From the IMG/VR virus record IMGVR_UViG_3300042691_015524, positions 1 through 29,032 of that record: a stretch of DNA of 29,032 nucleotides. The stretch is one strand, 5' to 3'. A program made the translations under genes and the position numbers. Positions 20,044 through 27,865 of this stretch are shown in pieces (position 1 is the first letter of the stretch; each line of letters begins with the position of its first letter). Source of the DNA: a virus. Below the pieces are notes generated by a model. That model saw nothing but the letters and a program-made list of their open reading frames with translations. It was not told where the DNA came from and searched no databases.

Positions 20044-21618
20044 ATGACAGACCTATCAGATGTTGAAGAATCCGGCGCACAAGACGACGTTGGTGACTAT
20101 CCGCAGGAAGAACTGGACGAAACATCAGCAGAGTTTGTTGACCAGTTGGTCATGAAACTAATCGTGTTTACGGAAGAGTTCTGTAATGTGAGCCTCTTCC
20201 CCTACCAAGTACCGATTGCCTATCGCATCATTGAATCCATCGTGTTGGGTGATGGTGAGGAGTTGACCTTGGTTGCCACCCGCCAGTCGGGTAAGTCCGA
20301 GGTGCTTTCCAACGTGATGGCTTCCATGATGGTCATCCTCCCGCGCCTGTCCAAGGTGTATCCCACATGGCTGGGTAAGTTTGAGAAGGGGTTCTGGTGC
20401 GGCGTGTTTGCCCCCGTGGAGGATCAGGCCGACACCGTGTTTGGGCGTATTGTCAGCAAGTTGACCAGCGAGCACGCCATGGATTTCCTGCTGGACCCGG
20501 AGATTGACGACAAGGCGTCTTCGGGGGGTGCGCGAGGTAAAGGGCGCATTATTAGCCTTAAAAAGTCTGGATCGCTTTGTCGCATGCAAACTTGTAACCC
20601 TAAGGCTAAGATTGAATCAAAGACCTACCACTTTGTAATGATTGACGAGGCTCAGGAAGCCGACGAGTTCATGATTTCAAAGTCCATCAAGCCCATGTTG
20701 GCCTTTAATAACGGGTCTATTGTCCTCACGGGAACTGCTACCCGTAGTAAGTCATACTTCTATAAAATGATTCAATTCAATAAACGGCGTGACACTAATG
20801 CCCGCCGTGGGCACAGGCAGGCCCATTTTGAGTATGACTGGCGCACAGCGGCCAAATACAACGATAACTACGCCAAGTTCATTGCGAAAGAAAAGACCCG
20901 CATCGGAGAGGACTCCGACGAGTTCCAGATGTCTTATTGCAATAAATGGATTCTGGAAAAAGGCATGTTTGTCACCGAGGAGCGCATGGAGCGCCTCTAC
21001 GACCCCTCCATGACCCTCATTAAGAAGTGGTGGCGTAGCCCGATTGTTATGGGCATAGACGTAGCCCGAACGAATGACTCCACCGTTGCCACGGCGGTGT
21101 GGGTGGACTGGGATCACCCGGACGGTTTCGGGTTCTTTGAGCACCGTGTCTTGGACTGGCTGGAAATCAACAATGTGGAGTGGGAACAGCAGTACTTTGA
21201 GATCATTGACTTCATCCGAAACTTTGATGTGTACCGGATCGGAGTTGACTCTCAGGGCGTCGGCGGGGCCGTCACGGAGCGCCTCCAGTTGCTTCTACCT
21301 GAGATTGAGGTCGTGGCCGTGTCCTCGGACGCCAAGGCCCAGAACGAGCGCTGGGTGCACCTCATGGAACTCATCCAGCGTGAGCAACTGATTATCCCCG
21401 GGCACTCCAAGGCCCGGAGAACCCGGTCGTGGAAAAAGTTCAACCAGCAGATGTGTGACTTGGAGAAGGTGTACCGAGGCCCGTACCTGCTGGCGGCGGC
21501 TCCGGACGAGAAGGGCGCGTTTGACGACTTCCCAGATTCACTGGCAATTGCCTGTTCCATGACCGTTTTAGACGTAATGCCGATGGTTGAATCTTTCAAC
21601 TCCCCCTTCTACACATGA
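20044..21618 (+). CDS. terL: Terminase large subunit (ATPase and nuclease)
   Basis: 524 residues. The ATPase domain has Walker A ATRQSGKSE (about 78-86), Walker B FVMIDE (about 197-202, with Asp201 and Glu202) and coupling motif LTGTA (228-232). The RNase H-like nuclease domain shows GIDVART (Asp339), VDSQG (Asp402) and DFPDSLA (Asp498). All three acidic nuclease residues are present, so it should be active. It packages DNA into the prohead through the portal encoded at 26142. No recognisable small subunit gene lies next to it. Predicted leaderless, with its own -10 right behind a terminator. Confidence 0.93.
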   Translation: MTDLSDVEESGAQDDVGDYPQEELDETSAEFVDQLVMKLIVFTEEFCNVSLFPYQVPIAYRIIESIVLGDGEELTLVATRQSGKSEVLSNVMASMMVILPRLSKVYPTWLGKFEKGFWCGVFAPVEDQADTVFGRIVSKLTSEHAMDFLLDPEIDDKASSGGARGKGRIISLKKSGSLCRMQTCNPKAKIESKTYHFVMIDEAQEADEFMISKSIKPMLAFNNGSIVLTGTATRSKSYFYKMIQFNKRRDTNARRGHRQAHFEYDWRTAAKYNDNYAKFIAKEKTRIGEDSDEFQMSYCNKWILEKGMFVTEERMERLYDPSMTLIKKWWRSPIVMGIDVARTNDSTVATAVWVDWDHPDGFGFFEHRVLDWLEINNVEWEQQYFEIIDFIRNFDVYRIGVDSQGVGGAVTERLQLLLPEIEVVAVSSDAKAQNERWVHLMELIQREQLIIPGHSKARRTRSWKKFNQQMCDLEKVYRGPYLLAAAPDEKGAFDDFPDSLAIACSMTVLDVMPMVESFNSPFYT

Positions 21619-21626
21619 AAATATGG

Positions 21627-21632
21627 TACGAT
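21627..21632 (+). promoter_or_regulatory. Extended -10 TGGTACGAT upstream of 21670
   Basis: TGG followed by TACGAT, in a 51-base gap that also carries AGGAGGAAA, the ribosome-binding site for the gene at 21670. No clear -35. Confidence 0.4.
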
Positions 21633-21669
21633 AGGAACCACAAGGACCCTTATTAGGAGGAAACCCTAC

Positions 21670-22071
21670 ATGACAGTTGCACCCGTTCCCATGTTCCCCG
21701 AGAAGGGCACTCCCGTGTTTGAGCGCTCCTTCGCCCCGAGCATCCCCGGTAACCGTGGACCGCTCCGTTTTGAGGAAGGTGTCGCCACCGACACGGACGT
21801 TCCTTACGACTTCGGCGTTGGCGCTTACGAGGACACCGCTCCCTCGCCCATGCGGATGAACCACAATAACCCTGAGATGTTCTACAAGTACGCTGAGGAG
21901 ACCATGCGTGAGCGTGCTCACGTTGGTTCGGCCTCTTGGATTGAGGCCCCCACCGTGCTCGGTGAGTTCGTTCAGGGTTCCATGGCTGGCGACATGATGC
22001 CGCAGTTTGAGTACTCGTACAACACGGGTGGTCACATGAACCGCCCGAACCCGACCGTCGTTTACGACTGA
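21670..22071 (+). CDS. Probable head-associated protein of unknown function
   Basis: 133 residues with a very strong AGGAGG ribosome-binding site, suggesting high expression. Pro/Met-rich, few long helices; patterns MNHNNPEMFYKYAEETMRER and GEFVQGSMAGDMMPQFEYSY look conserved-type but are not a family I can name. No membrane segment. Its location between terminase and portal suits a minor capsid or decoration component. It ends two bases before the next start. Confidence 0.7.
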   Translation: MTVAPVPMFPEKGTPVFERSFAPSIPGNRGPLRFEEGVATDTDVPYDFGVGAYEDTAPSPMRMNHNNPEMFYKYAEETMRERAHVGSASWIEAPTVLGEFVQGSMAGDMMPQFEYSYNTGGHMNRPNPTVVYD

Positions 22072-22073
22072 GC

Positions 22074-22517
22074 ATGTACGGCACCGAGAACTTCTCGGTG
22101 ACTTACCCGAAACCTGTCAGCGCCATCGGGGAGTCCCCGCAACTATCGTCGTACGCGGAGATGGCAAGCCGCTTTGCCCGCGTGCGTAGTGGCTTTGGCA
22201 TTACCCCTGCAAAGTCATACCTGACGGACACCGCCGTATCCAACCCGTTCGTACCCAGCCCCATGGGGGGCAAGCGTGCGTTGCTGGGACCCCGGCGCCT
22301 AGAGGGCATGGGTGAGTTTGTATTGGACCCCATGCAGAACTTTAAGCCGGAAACGCTGGACTTGGAGGGCTACAAATACCGCTCTAAGATCGCGGCCCCT
22401 CAGAAGGACAGCAACGGTACGGCATCCATTAGGCGTAAGGGGCTTAGCGCCTATAAGCGCGTTAAGGCTGGTAAAAACCCTAACCCGCCCGCACTCCCGA
22501 AAACGAAGGTGTACTGA
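22074..22517 (+). CDS. Unknown protein, basic C-terminus
   Basis: 147 residues. N-terminal part YGTENFSVTYPKPVS, middle SPMGGKRALLGPRR, C-terminal Lys/Arg-rich tail RRKGLSAYKRVKAGKN ending PPALPKTKVY. The strong positive tail suggests binding to DNA or to an acidic partner. There is no convincing ribosome-binding site; the start is two bases after the previous stop, so coupled translation is likely. The stop overlaps the next start (TGATG). Confidence 0.7.
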   Translation: MYGTENFSVTYPKPVSAIGESPQLSSYAEMASRFARVRSGFGITPAKSYLTDTAVSNPFVPSPMGGKRALLGPRRLEGMGEFVLDPMQNFKPETLDLEGYKYRSKIAAPQKDSNGTASIRRKGLSAYKRVKAGKNPNPPALPKTKVY

Positions 22518-23437
22518 TGGCTTTTTTTGATGTACCCAAGAGTACCGGACCTGATGACAAGACACCGGAACAGTTCATGGCTAACACGGCTAGGCGGCTA
22601 GTTACCATGGGGATGCACTTGCCTAACCACGTTATTGAGTCAGGGCGCCAGTGGTACCCAGTCGTACATGAGGCGGCGAAAAAGACGGTGGGCATGGATA
22701 CCGCGGAGGGTCGTCGCATTAAAGACATCAGTACTGCGGGGGGCATTATTGCGGCAGTGTCCCCTAATCTGGACTTTGACTCCCGAAACATTCACGCTGT
22801 AACTGAATTGGCAGGTTTGGAGTCTTCTGACTGGGACATGATCCGCCGCAGTGCTACCGCTAAGCAGGCTGACGGTAAAACACAGGCACCGCGTAATCCT
22901 GAAGTGACCGCAATGCTTCGGGAAAAAGCCCCATCTTTGGTTAGTTCTTACGATACCGGGTTGGTTAAGGCGCACAGATTGCTTAGTGGCGATCAACTCC
23001 GAGATGTCCTACCGCGGGCATCGGCACCAAAAACCTCGCATTTTGCCGATAACATTATTAATCCATTTGAAGATACCGGAGTCACGGTGGATTATCGCCA
23101 CCACGACATTGTTGCGAATCAGATGATATCTCCAAAAGTCTCTCGTGGCATCAGCACCGCAGATTTGAAGACTGCGGGGCGGCGTACTCGGTATGAGGAC
23201 ATTGAACATATAACACGGCTGGCTTCCACTCTTGCCGGTAAGCGTGACGAGCGCTTCCGCGGCATCTTGCCCCATGACATGCAGGCCATTCTATGGATGG
23301 GTGGCAAGCATATTGAGACGCAAGGCGGAGCCCGCAGAGTCGGTCCCGCAAGAAAAGGTCAACCGTATACTACGGAGACTGGTGCGCCGCTACCCCGAGA
23401 CGCTCACTTCTGGGTTGGTACCGCGGATCACTTGTAA
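22517..23437 (+). CDS. DNA-glycosylase-like (HhH-type) phage protein, tentative
   Basis: 306 residues. Signature segments in order: RQWYPVVHEAAKKTVG (about 44-59), GGIIAAVSPNLDFDSRN (about 75-91), VKAHRLLSG, SHFADNIINPFEDTGVTVDY-RHHD (about 173-196), then an RYEDIEHITRLAS helix and LPHDMQAILWMGG. The combination of SPN, a kinked helix and T-V-D-x-x-H is shared with a widespread phage family that I associate with base-excision-type helix-hairpin-helix folds. No [4Fe-4S] cysteines. Enzymatic role unproven. It overlaps a minus-strand gene tail-to-tail by ten bases. Confidence 0.6.
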   Translation: MAFFDVPKSTGPDDKTPEQFMANTARRLVTMGMHLPNHVIESGRQWYPVVHEAAKKTVGMDTAEGRRIKDISTAGGIIAAVSPNLDFDSRNIHAVTELAGLESSDWDMIRRSATAKQADGKTQAPRNPEVTAMLREKAPSLVSSYDTGLVKAHRLLSGDQLRDVLPRASAPKTSHFADNIINPFEDTGVTVDYRHHDIVANQMISPKVSRGISTADLKTAGRRTRYEDIEHITRLASTLAGKRDERFRGILPHDMQAILWMGGKHIETQGGARRVGPARKGQPYTTETGAPLPRDAHFWVGTADHL

Positions 23438-23583
23438 TCTTGAAGAACGTCCCAAGCGTCTTCAAGTAACAGCATTGTTTCTTGGATATTATCCATAGTT
23501 ATTGAACATGTGTAACTTTCTAGCGCTTTAAATACAACTTCAAAATCATCTCTTGTAAGGGTCACATACTGTCCGTCAGTCAT
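23428..23583 (-). CDS. Small minus-strand protein (51 aa)
   Basis: 51 residues from ATG 23583: MTDGQYVTLTRDDFEVVFKA, ... LLLEDAWDVLQDYK. Acidic, helix-rich. The frame stays open to 23745, so a longer start (ATG 23667, 79 residues) is possible, but a promoter-like pair on the minus strand, TTGTTA (23616-23621) and GATAAT (23593-23598) with a 17-base spacer, favours the short form. It fills a 242-base region without any + strand gene and converges on the preceding gene, as the methyltransferase does. Function unknown. Confidence 0.55.
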   Translation of the reverse strand: MTDGQYVTLTRDDFEVVFKALESYTCSITMDNIQETMLLLEDAWDVLQDYK

Positions 23584-23592
23584 GGTACAAAC

Positions 23593-23621
23593 ATTATCAG
23601 AACCTTGAATTGAGATAACAA
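23593..23621 (-). promoter_or_regulatory. Minus-strand sigma70-like promoter
   Basis: On the minus strand: TTGTTA, 17 bases, GATAAT, then nine bases to ATG 23583. Matches to consensus are 4 of 6 and 5 of 6. Confidence 0.45.
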
Positions 23622-23648
23622 TCTCGGCGTCTTTGGCCCTCTGATAAC

Positions 23649-23675
23649 CTCTCCTTCCCAACGACATAAGGAGAG
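23649..23675 (+). promoter_or_regulatory. Hairpin sequestering a ribosome-binding site
   Basis: CTCTCCTT (23649-23656) is the perfect complement of AAGGAGAG (23668-23675), with an 11-base loop. The right arm is the Shine-Dalgarno of GTG 23680, so the mRNA can hide its own ribosome-binding site. Confidence 0.6.
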
Positions 23676-23679
23676 AACA

Positions 23680-23838
23680 GTGCACCCCGGAGATGCGGAA
23701 CTGCTTGAAACATACTTGACAAGAATCGCCCCCAGAGGCTATCAAGAAGAGCAGGAAGTGCTACGGTTACTGTCGGTGCTTAAGGGCATCCAGAAGTCGT
23801 CATACCATAAGGAGCAGAAAGTTGAGCGAGTTAAGTAA
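23680..23838 (+). CDS. Small unknown protein, GTG start (52 aa)
   Basis: 52 residues from GTG 23680, four bases after AAGGAGAG; stop TAA 23836-23838. Reads VHPGDAELLETYLTRIAPRG, then YQEEQEVLRLLSVLKGIQKS and a basic end. Two helices and strong charge; no known domain. The ribosome-binding site of the next gene (AAGGAG) lies in its 3' part, and the two genes overlap by 17 bases, so they are probably co-translated. Its own Shine-Dalgarno sits in a hairpin. Confidence 0.65.
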   Translation: MHPGDAELLETYLTRIAPRGYQEEQEVLRLLSVLKGIQKSSYHKEQKVERVK

Positions 23839-24091
23839 GGAGTTACTCTCGCGTACGCCCGTGAACTGGGGTTGCGGTATTGCAACTTTGCGCGAAACCC
23901 TAAACGACGAAGACAGGAACACCCTTGATTTGTCGCTTGACCGTATCAAGGCAGACACCGGTCAGGGTCGTTCTAAGGTGTACTCTTCATCATGGCTTGA
24001 AAAAGTCCTTAAAAACCACGGACACTCAATCAGCAGAAGCACGATTGAACGACACATAAGAGGGAAGTGCAGTTGTGGCAAGTCTCAGTGA
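23822..24091 (+). CDS. Helix-turn-helix-like DNA-binding protein, TTG start
   Basis: 89 residues from TTG 23822, preceded by AAGGAG at good spacing. The C-terminal part, SWLEKVLKNHGHSISRSTIE-RHIRGKCSCGKS, fits a small helix-turn-helix with a terminal CxC. Similar proteins with YSxxWLxKVLxxxGHxVSxxTVxRHRxGxCxC occur in actinophages. It may be a transcriptional regulator or take the place of a terminase small subunit, which is otherwise missing here; that is speculation. Overlaps the next gene by 17 bases. Confidence 0.7.
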   Translation: MSELSKELLSRTPVNWGCGIATLRETLNDEDRNTLDLSLDRIKADTGQGRSKVYSSSWLEKVLKNHGHSISRSTIERHIRGKCSCGKSQ

Positions 24092-25214
24092 CGATCTCAA
24101 CACCCCGCCGTCAAAGGTAACCCTCGGCAAGATTGCCGACCTCCTTCAGCGCAATAACATTGACGTTGACGAGGTTGGTTCAATCAAGCGGGTGTCTCTG
24201 TACCAGAGCATGATCAAGAACGACGTTGGTCAGGCCGAGGTGCACGACCTCATGGGCATCCAGTTCAACCCCAAGTGGGCAGACGGACCCGAGTGGCCGG
24301 TGGTCCAACCCGGCCCCGCAATCAAGGTACCCATTCGTAAAGCCACCGCCAAGGACACCGAGGGCTATAAGACGGCGGTAATCCTTCCCGATATGCAGAT
24401 CGGCTATTATCGGGGGCCCAACGGACTGGAGCCCACTCATGACGAAGAAGCGCTTGCCATTGCTCTGGCAATTACCCGAAAACTCAACCCCGATAGAGTC
24501 GTCATGGTCGGAGATAATCTGGATTTCCCCGAGTTTGGAAAGTACCGGTTATCTAGTGCCTACGCTCTCACAACCCAAGCCTCCATTGACCGAGCCACAA
24601 CGCTCTGCGCGGAAATCCGGGCGGCGGCGCCGAACGCAGAAATAGATTGGATTTCTGGTAACCATGAAGAACGCCTCAGTAATTTCCTTATTGACAACGC
24701 AAAAGCCTCGTTCGGCATTCGGAAAGGTAACACTCCAGATTCTTGGCCTGTTCTTAGCGTTCCTTATCTATGTCGTTTTGATGATTACGGGATTAACTAT
24801 GTGGCTGGTTATCCGGCTGGACAAGTCTGGATTAATCAAAGGCTTAAAGTCATTCATGGCAACAAAGTCCGGTCTAATGGTTCAACCGCTCACGCCTACC
24901 TCAACGACAGCAAGGTCAGCGTCGTCTACGGGCACATTCACCGTAGGGAATGGTGCGAAAAGACCCGTCAGGATTGGGACGGTGCAAAGACCGTCATGGC
25001 GGCGTCACCGGGCACGTTAGCCCGCTGTGATGGGGCTGTGCCCAGCACCAAGGGCGGAATTGACTTGGACGGGCGCCCTTTGACCATTGTTGAGGACTGG
25101 CAACAGGGCCTCGCGGTGGTGACGTATGAGGAAGGCGAAGGGCAGTTCTGGTATGAGCAGGTTCCGATTCACAATACGAGTGCCTTTTTCCGTGGTAAGG
25201 TTTACCAGCCGTAA
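24075..25214 (+). CDS. Calcineurin-like metallophosphoesterase
   Basis: 379 residues from GTG 24075. Residues 1-95 are an N-terminal extension with a possible small DNA-binding or helical unit (SKVTLGKIADLLQRNNIDVD). The catalytic domain follows with LPDMQIG (Asp106, Gln108), VGDNLDF (Asp147), SGNHEER (Asn196, His197), VIHGNKV (His261) and YGHIHRR (His287, His289). The first motif is D-x-Q instead of the usual D-x-H, a change seen in several phage members. Likely a DNA or nucleotide phosphoesterase; substrate unknown. It lies in the packaging block between a helix-turn-helix gene and the portal. Confidence 0.85.
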   Translation: MASLSDDLNTPPSKVTLGKIADLLQRNNIDVDEVGSIKRVSLYQSMIKNDVGQAEVHDLMGIQFNPKWADGPEWPVVQPGPAIKVPIRKATAKDTEGYKTAVILPDMQIGYYRGPNGLEPTHDEEALAIALAITRKLNPDRVVMVGDNLDFPEFGKYRLSSAYALTTQASIDRATTLCAEIRAAAPNAEIDWISGNHEERLSNFLIDNAKASFGIRKGNTPDSWPVLSVPYLCRFDDYGINYVAGYPAGQVWINQRLKVIHGNKVRSNGSTAHAYLNDSKVSVVYGHIHRREWCEKTRQDWDGAKTVMAASPGTLARCDGAVPSTKGGIDLDGRPLTIVEDWQQGLAVVTYEEGEGQFWYEQVPIHNTSAFFRGKVYQP

Positions 25215-25227
25215 CAAAGGGATTACC

Positions 25228-25509
25228 ATGTCAAAAAAGCACAAAATCAAGGCTGTCATGGTGGTTTGGGACGATGCGTTTGACGGGCCCGGGGGGTGGG
25301 TGTACCCCGACAAATACCGACCCTTCATTGTTGACCCCCTTACTATTGGCTGGATGCTGAGCAACGATGACGATAAGTACCTCACCCTGTACTCCTCGTA
25401 TTATTACGATGAGGAGGGGGATTTAATATGCTCAAATCCTATGCATATTCCTCGTGGTATGATTAAGTCCATTACTCCCATTAAAACGAAGAAGATCGGG
25501 GGCCGGTAA
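25228..25509 (+). CDS. Small unknown phage protein
   Basis: 93 residues from ATG 25228 (AAAGGGA upstream); an in-frame start at 25126 lies within the phosphoesterase gene and is rejected. Pattern KHKIKAVMVVWDDAFDGPGG-W, then LTIGWMLSNDDDKYLTLYSS and MHIPRGMIKSITPI. The layout of VxVxWDDA, a GW strand, and IPxGxIxxI is repeated in small phage and bacterial proteins of unknown role. Stop overlaps the next start (TAATG). Confidence 0.75.
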   Translation: MSKKHKIKAVMVVWDDAFDGPGGWVYPDKYRPFIVDPLTIGWMLSNDDDKYLTLYSSYYYDEEGDLICSNPMHIPRGMIKSITPIKTKKIGGR

Positions 25510-26135
25510 TGGCGCGACGCAAGGCACGGGGTAGTCGGGCAGGTCTCCGACGAGGGGAACTTTCTCAGGCTGAAATTGAAAAGAGCGGCCCCCAGCAACC
25601 CGGGGAAGGTTTTTCTATCCGTACCTCCGGTCGTGGCGCCGGTGGCCCCGCACGCAATGTGTTCTCTGTGGGGTACGCCCCGGAGGCTGGGCGTGGTGCT
25701 GAAGTCGCTGTAGACCCCCGCGAACCCGCGGCCGACCAGTTGCTGGCATTTAACCGTGCTAATGCTGACGTACTCGGTACCCCCGGTGCCAACATGATTC
25801 AGGGTGGCTGGCATGATCCTGATTCTGGTGTCGTTCAGCAAGACACCTCGGTGGCTTTGCCCCTGACTGCCTCCGGACTCGGAGCCGCTATGGCTATTGG
25901 TGCACAGAGCCGTCAGGAAGCCATTGGCATGCTCGGACCATCGGCTAAAGCCCCGTACATCAGGGATGTCAACATCCCGAAGCACTTGCATCCAGACCAG
26001 TTCGTCTGGGAAGAGGGCACTTCTCCCCGCGTGGAAAAGGCGGGGGGAGTCGTGCGTATTACGCCAACCCGTGGTGAGATGATCGGCGTAGAAGCCGACA
26101 TTCTTGCTGAGCAAATGGGTCTACCTAAGGACTAA
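25509..26135 (+). CDS. Unknown structural-block protein
   Basis: 208 residues. A very basic N-terminus (MARRKARGSRAGLRRGELSQ) and Gly/Pro-rich middle lead to a conserved-looking core: GANMIQGGWHDPDSGVVQQD-TS, then helix SRQEAIGMLGPSAKAPYIRD. No catalytic motif or membrane helix. Translation is coupled to the preceding gene, and the portal begins six bases after its stop. Probably head-related by position; function not known. Confidence 0.7.
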   Translation: MARRKARGSRAGLRRGELSQAEIEKSGPQQPGEGFSIRTSGRGAGGPARNVFSVGYAPEAGRGAEVAVDPREPAADQLLAFNRANADVLGTPGANMIQGGWHDPDSGVVQQDTSVALPLTASGLGAAMAIGAQSRQEAIGMLGPSAKAPYIRDVNIPKHLHPDQFVWEEGTSPRVEKAGGVVRITPTRGEMIGVEADILAEQMGLPKD

Positions 26136-26141
26136 TACTTA

Positions 26142-27812
26142 ATGCCTGTTGATTTTTGGTCGCCATCCTATAGAGCCTCGTCCAGTGACCTGACGGTCGC
26201 CATCTCGCCCCTTGGGCTGGTGGAGTTGGCTGACGAAGAGTTTGAGGTCCATGGCCCCCGCCTGAATCGCTACTCGTCCTGCTGGGCGTGGTATTTGGGA
26301 CACCACTGGTCGTACCGCCGTGAGATGGGCGAGCAGAACATCACCATGAACTACGTCCGTACCATGTCGGACTACATCACGAACTTCTGTTTTGGTAAGG
26401 GCATCCAGTTCAAAGTGCCTGAGCAGAACGGCGCCATCATTCCCCATCTCCTCCATGAGGTCTGGGAAAACCATAACTCTAAGCATTATGTGCTTTGGGA
26501 GATGGGTCAGTTGGCCGGTGTTACTGGCGATTGCTTTGTCAAGGTCGCTTACGAGGAGCCGTACGTTGACCCCGCTGGTATTGGTCATGCAGGCCGAGTT
26601 CGTATTATCCCCCTTAACCCCGCGCACTGCTTCCCTGAGTACCACCCCCATGACCGCGACCGTATCCTGCGTTTTAAACTGAAGTACCGCTTCTGGGGAA
26701 CCAGCCCCGAGGGTACCCGGCAGGTCTATACCTTCACGGAAATCCTCACTGACGAGTCGGTAGAGCAATATATCAACGACGAGTTGATTGACCAGTACCC
26801 GAACGCCATTGGTCTTATCCCTATTGTCCACATTCCTAACATGACGATCTCGTCGTCGCCATGGGGTCAGTCGGACATCTGGGACATCATCTCTCTGAAC
26901 CGTGAGTTGAACGAAAAGATGACCGAGGTCTCGGACATCATCAACTACCACGCCGCCCCGGTGACCATCATTACCGGCGCTAAGGCCAGCCAGTTGGAGC
27001 GTGGCCCTAAGAAGGTCTGGGCCGGTCTACCCAAGGACGCCTCGGTGTACAACTTGGAGTCCCGTGGCGAGATGGCTGGCGCTCTGGAGTACATCCAGTT
27101 CATTAAGCGGGCTATGCACGAGATCACTGGTGTGCCTGAGACTGCATTGGGACAATTCCAACCCGTGTCTAACACCTCTGGCGTTGCCTTGGCCATCCAA
27201 TACCAGCCCATGATGAATCGCTATAACCAGAAGAAGATTCACTTTACGAAGGGTCTGGAGAAGGTTAATGAGATCATCATCCGTACATGCGCGGTATTTG
27301 AGCCTCAAATGCTCCAGTTTAATCCCGGGGTGGCGGCACCTCCCGAGCCCGATCAAGCGTTGGTTCTTGACCCCGCCGACCCCGTGGTTTACCAGACGCA
27401 AATCCACTGGCCGGAACCGCTTCCGGTGGATGTCCTTATCAAACTTAATGAAGTTCAGGCCAAGTTGTCGCTTGGCTTGGAGTCCAAGCGCGGTGCTCTC
27501 AAGATTCTTGGGGAAGAGTTCCCGAACGAGAAAATGCTTGAAATCTTTGAGGAATTGCGTGATGATGCTCTTGATCAGGGTGCGCTAGATATGTTGCGTG
27601 CTCAGATTCAGCAAGCCGTAATGCTAACTACAGGTATTATTCCCGGACAAGAGGGAGAAAGTAGTGTAGTATCTGCGGGAGGTGAAGCAGGTGGTGGTCC
27701 TCTCCCGGGAGTACCAGCCATCGGTGACGCCGAAGGACAGATGATTAACAACATAATCCAAAGGGCATACGGAGCAAGGTTCGCCCAGCGCCGTTTGCCA
27801 GACGAAGAATAA
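26142..27812 (+). CDS. Portal protein
   Basis: 556 residues. Typical portal order: early helix YVRTMSDYITNFCFGKGIQF; LWEMGQLAGVTGDCFVKVAY (wing strand); RVRIIPLNPAHCFPEYHPHD; then PIVHIPN, SPWGQSDIWDIISLNRELNE-KMTE (stem helix), MHEITGVPETALGQFQPVSN-TSGVAL and MNRYNQKKIHFTKGLEKVNE. The C-terminus is variable, Gly-rich, with a helical end. It forms the ring through which TerL packages DNA and to which the tail attaches. Size and motif order fit actinophage portals. Confidence 0.92.
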   Translation: MPVDFWSPSYRASSSDLTVAISPLGLVELADEEFEVHGPRLNRYSSCWAWYLGHHWSYRREMGEQNITMNYVRTMSDYITNFCFGKGIQFKVPEQNGAIIPHLLHEVWENHNSKHYVLWEMGQLAGVTGDCFVKVAYEEPYVDPAGIGHAGRVRIIPLNPAHCFPEYHPHDRDRILRFKLKYRFWGTSPEGTRQVYTFTEILTDESVEQYINDELIDQYPNAIGLIPIVHIPNMTISSSPWGQSDIWDIISLNRELNEKMTEVSDIINYHAAPVTIITGAKASQLERGPKKVWAGLPKDASVYNLESRGEMAGALEYIQFIKRAMHEITGVPETALGQFQPVSNTSGVALAIQYQPMMNRYNQKKIHFTKGLEKVNEIIIRTCAVFEPQMLQFNPGVAAPPEPDQALVLDPADPVVYQTQIHWPEPLPVDVLIKLNEVQAKLSLGLESKRGALKILGEEFPNEKMLEIFEELRDDALDQGALDMLRAQIQQAVMLTTGIIPGQEGESSVVSAGGEAGGGPLPGVPAIGDAEGQMINNIIQRAYGARFAQRRLPDEE

Positions 27813-27865
27813 AACCGTTATCCCAAATCAGTCAGTAAAAGCCCAACAAGCAAGAGGTAAAAGAA

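Noticed and set aside
25126-25227. N-terminal extension of the 25228 gene
   Set aside because: It lies inside the phosphoesterase gene and lacks a ribosome-binding site; ATG 25228 has one and starts a natural protein.
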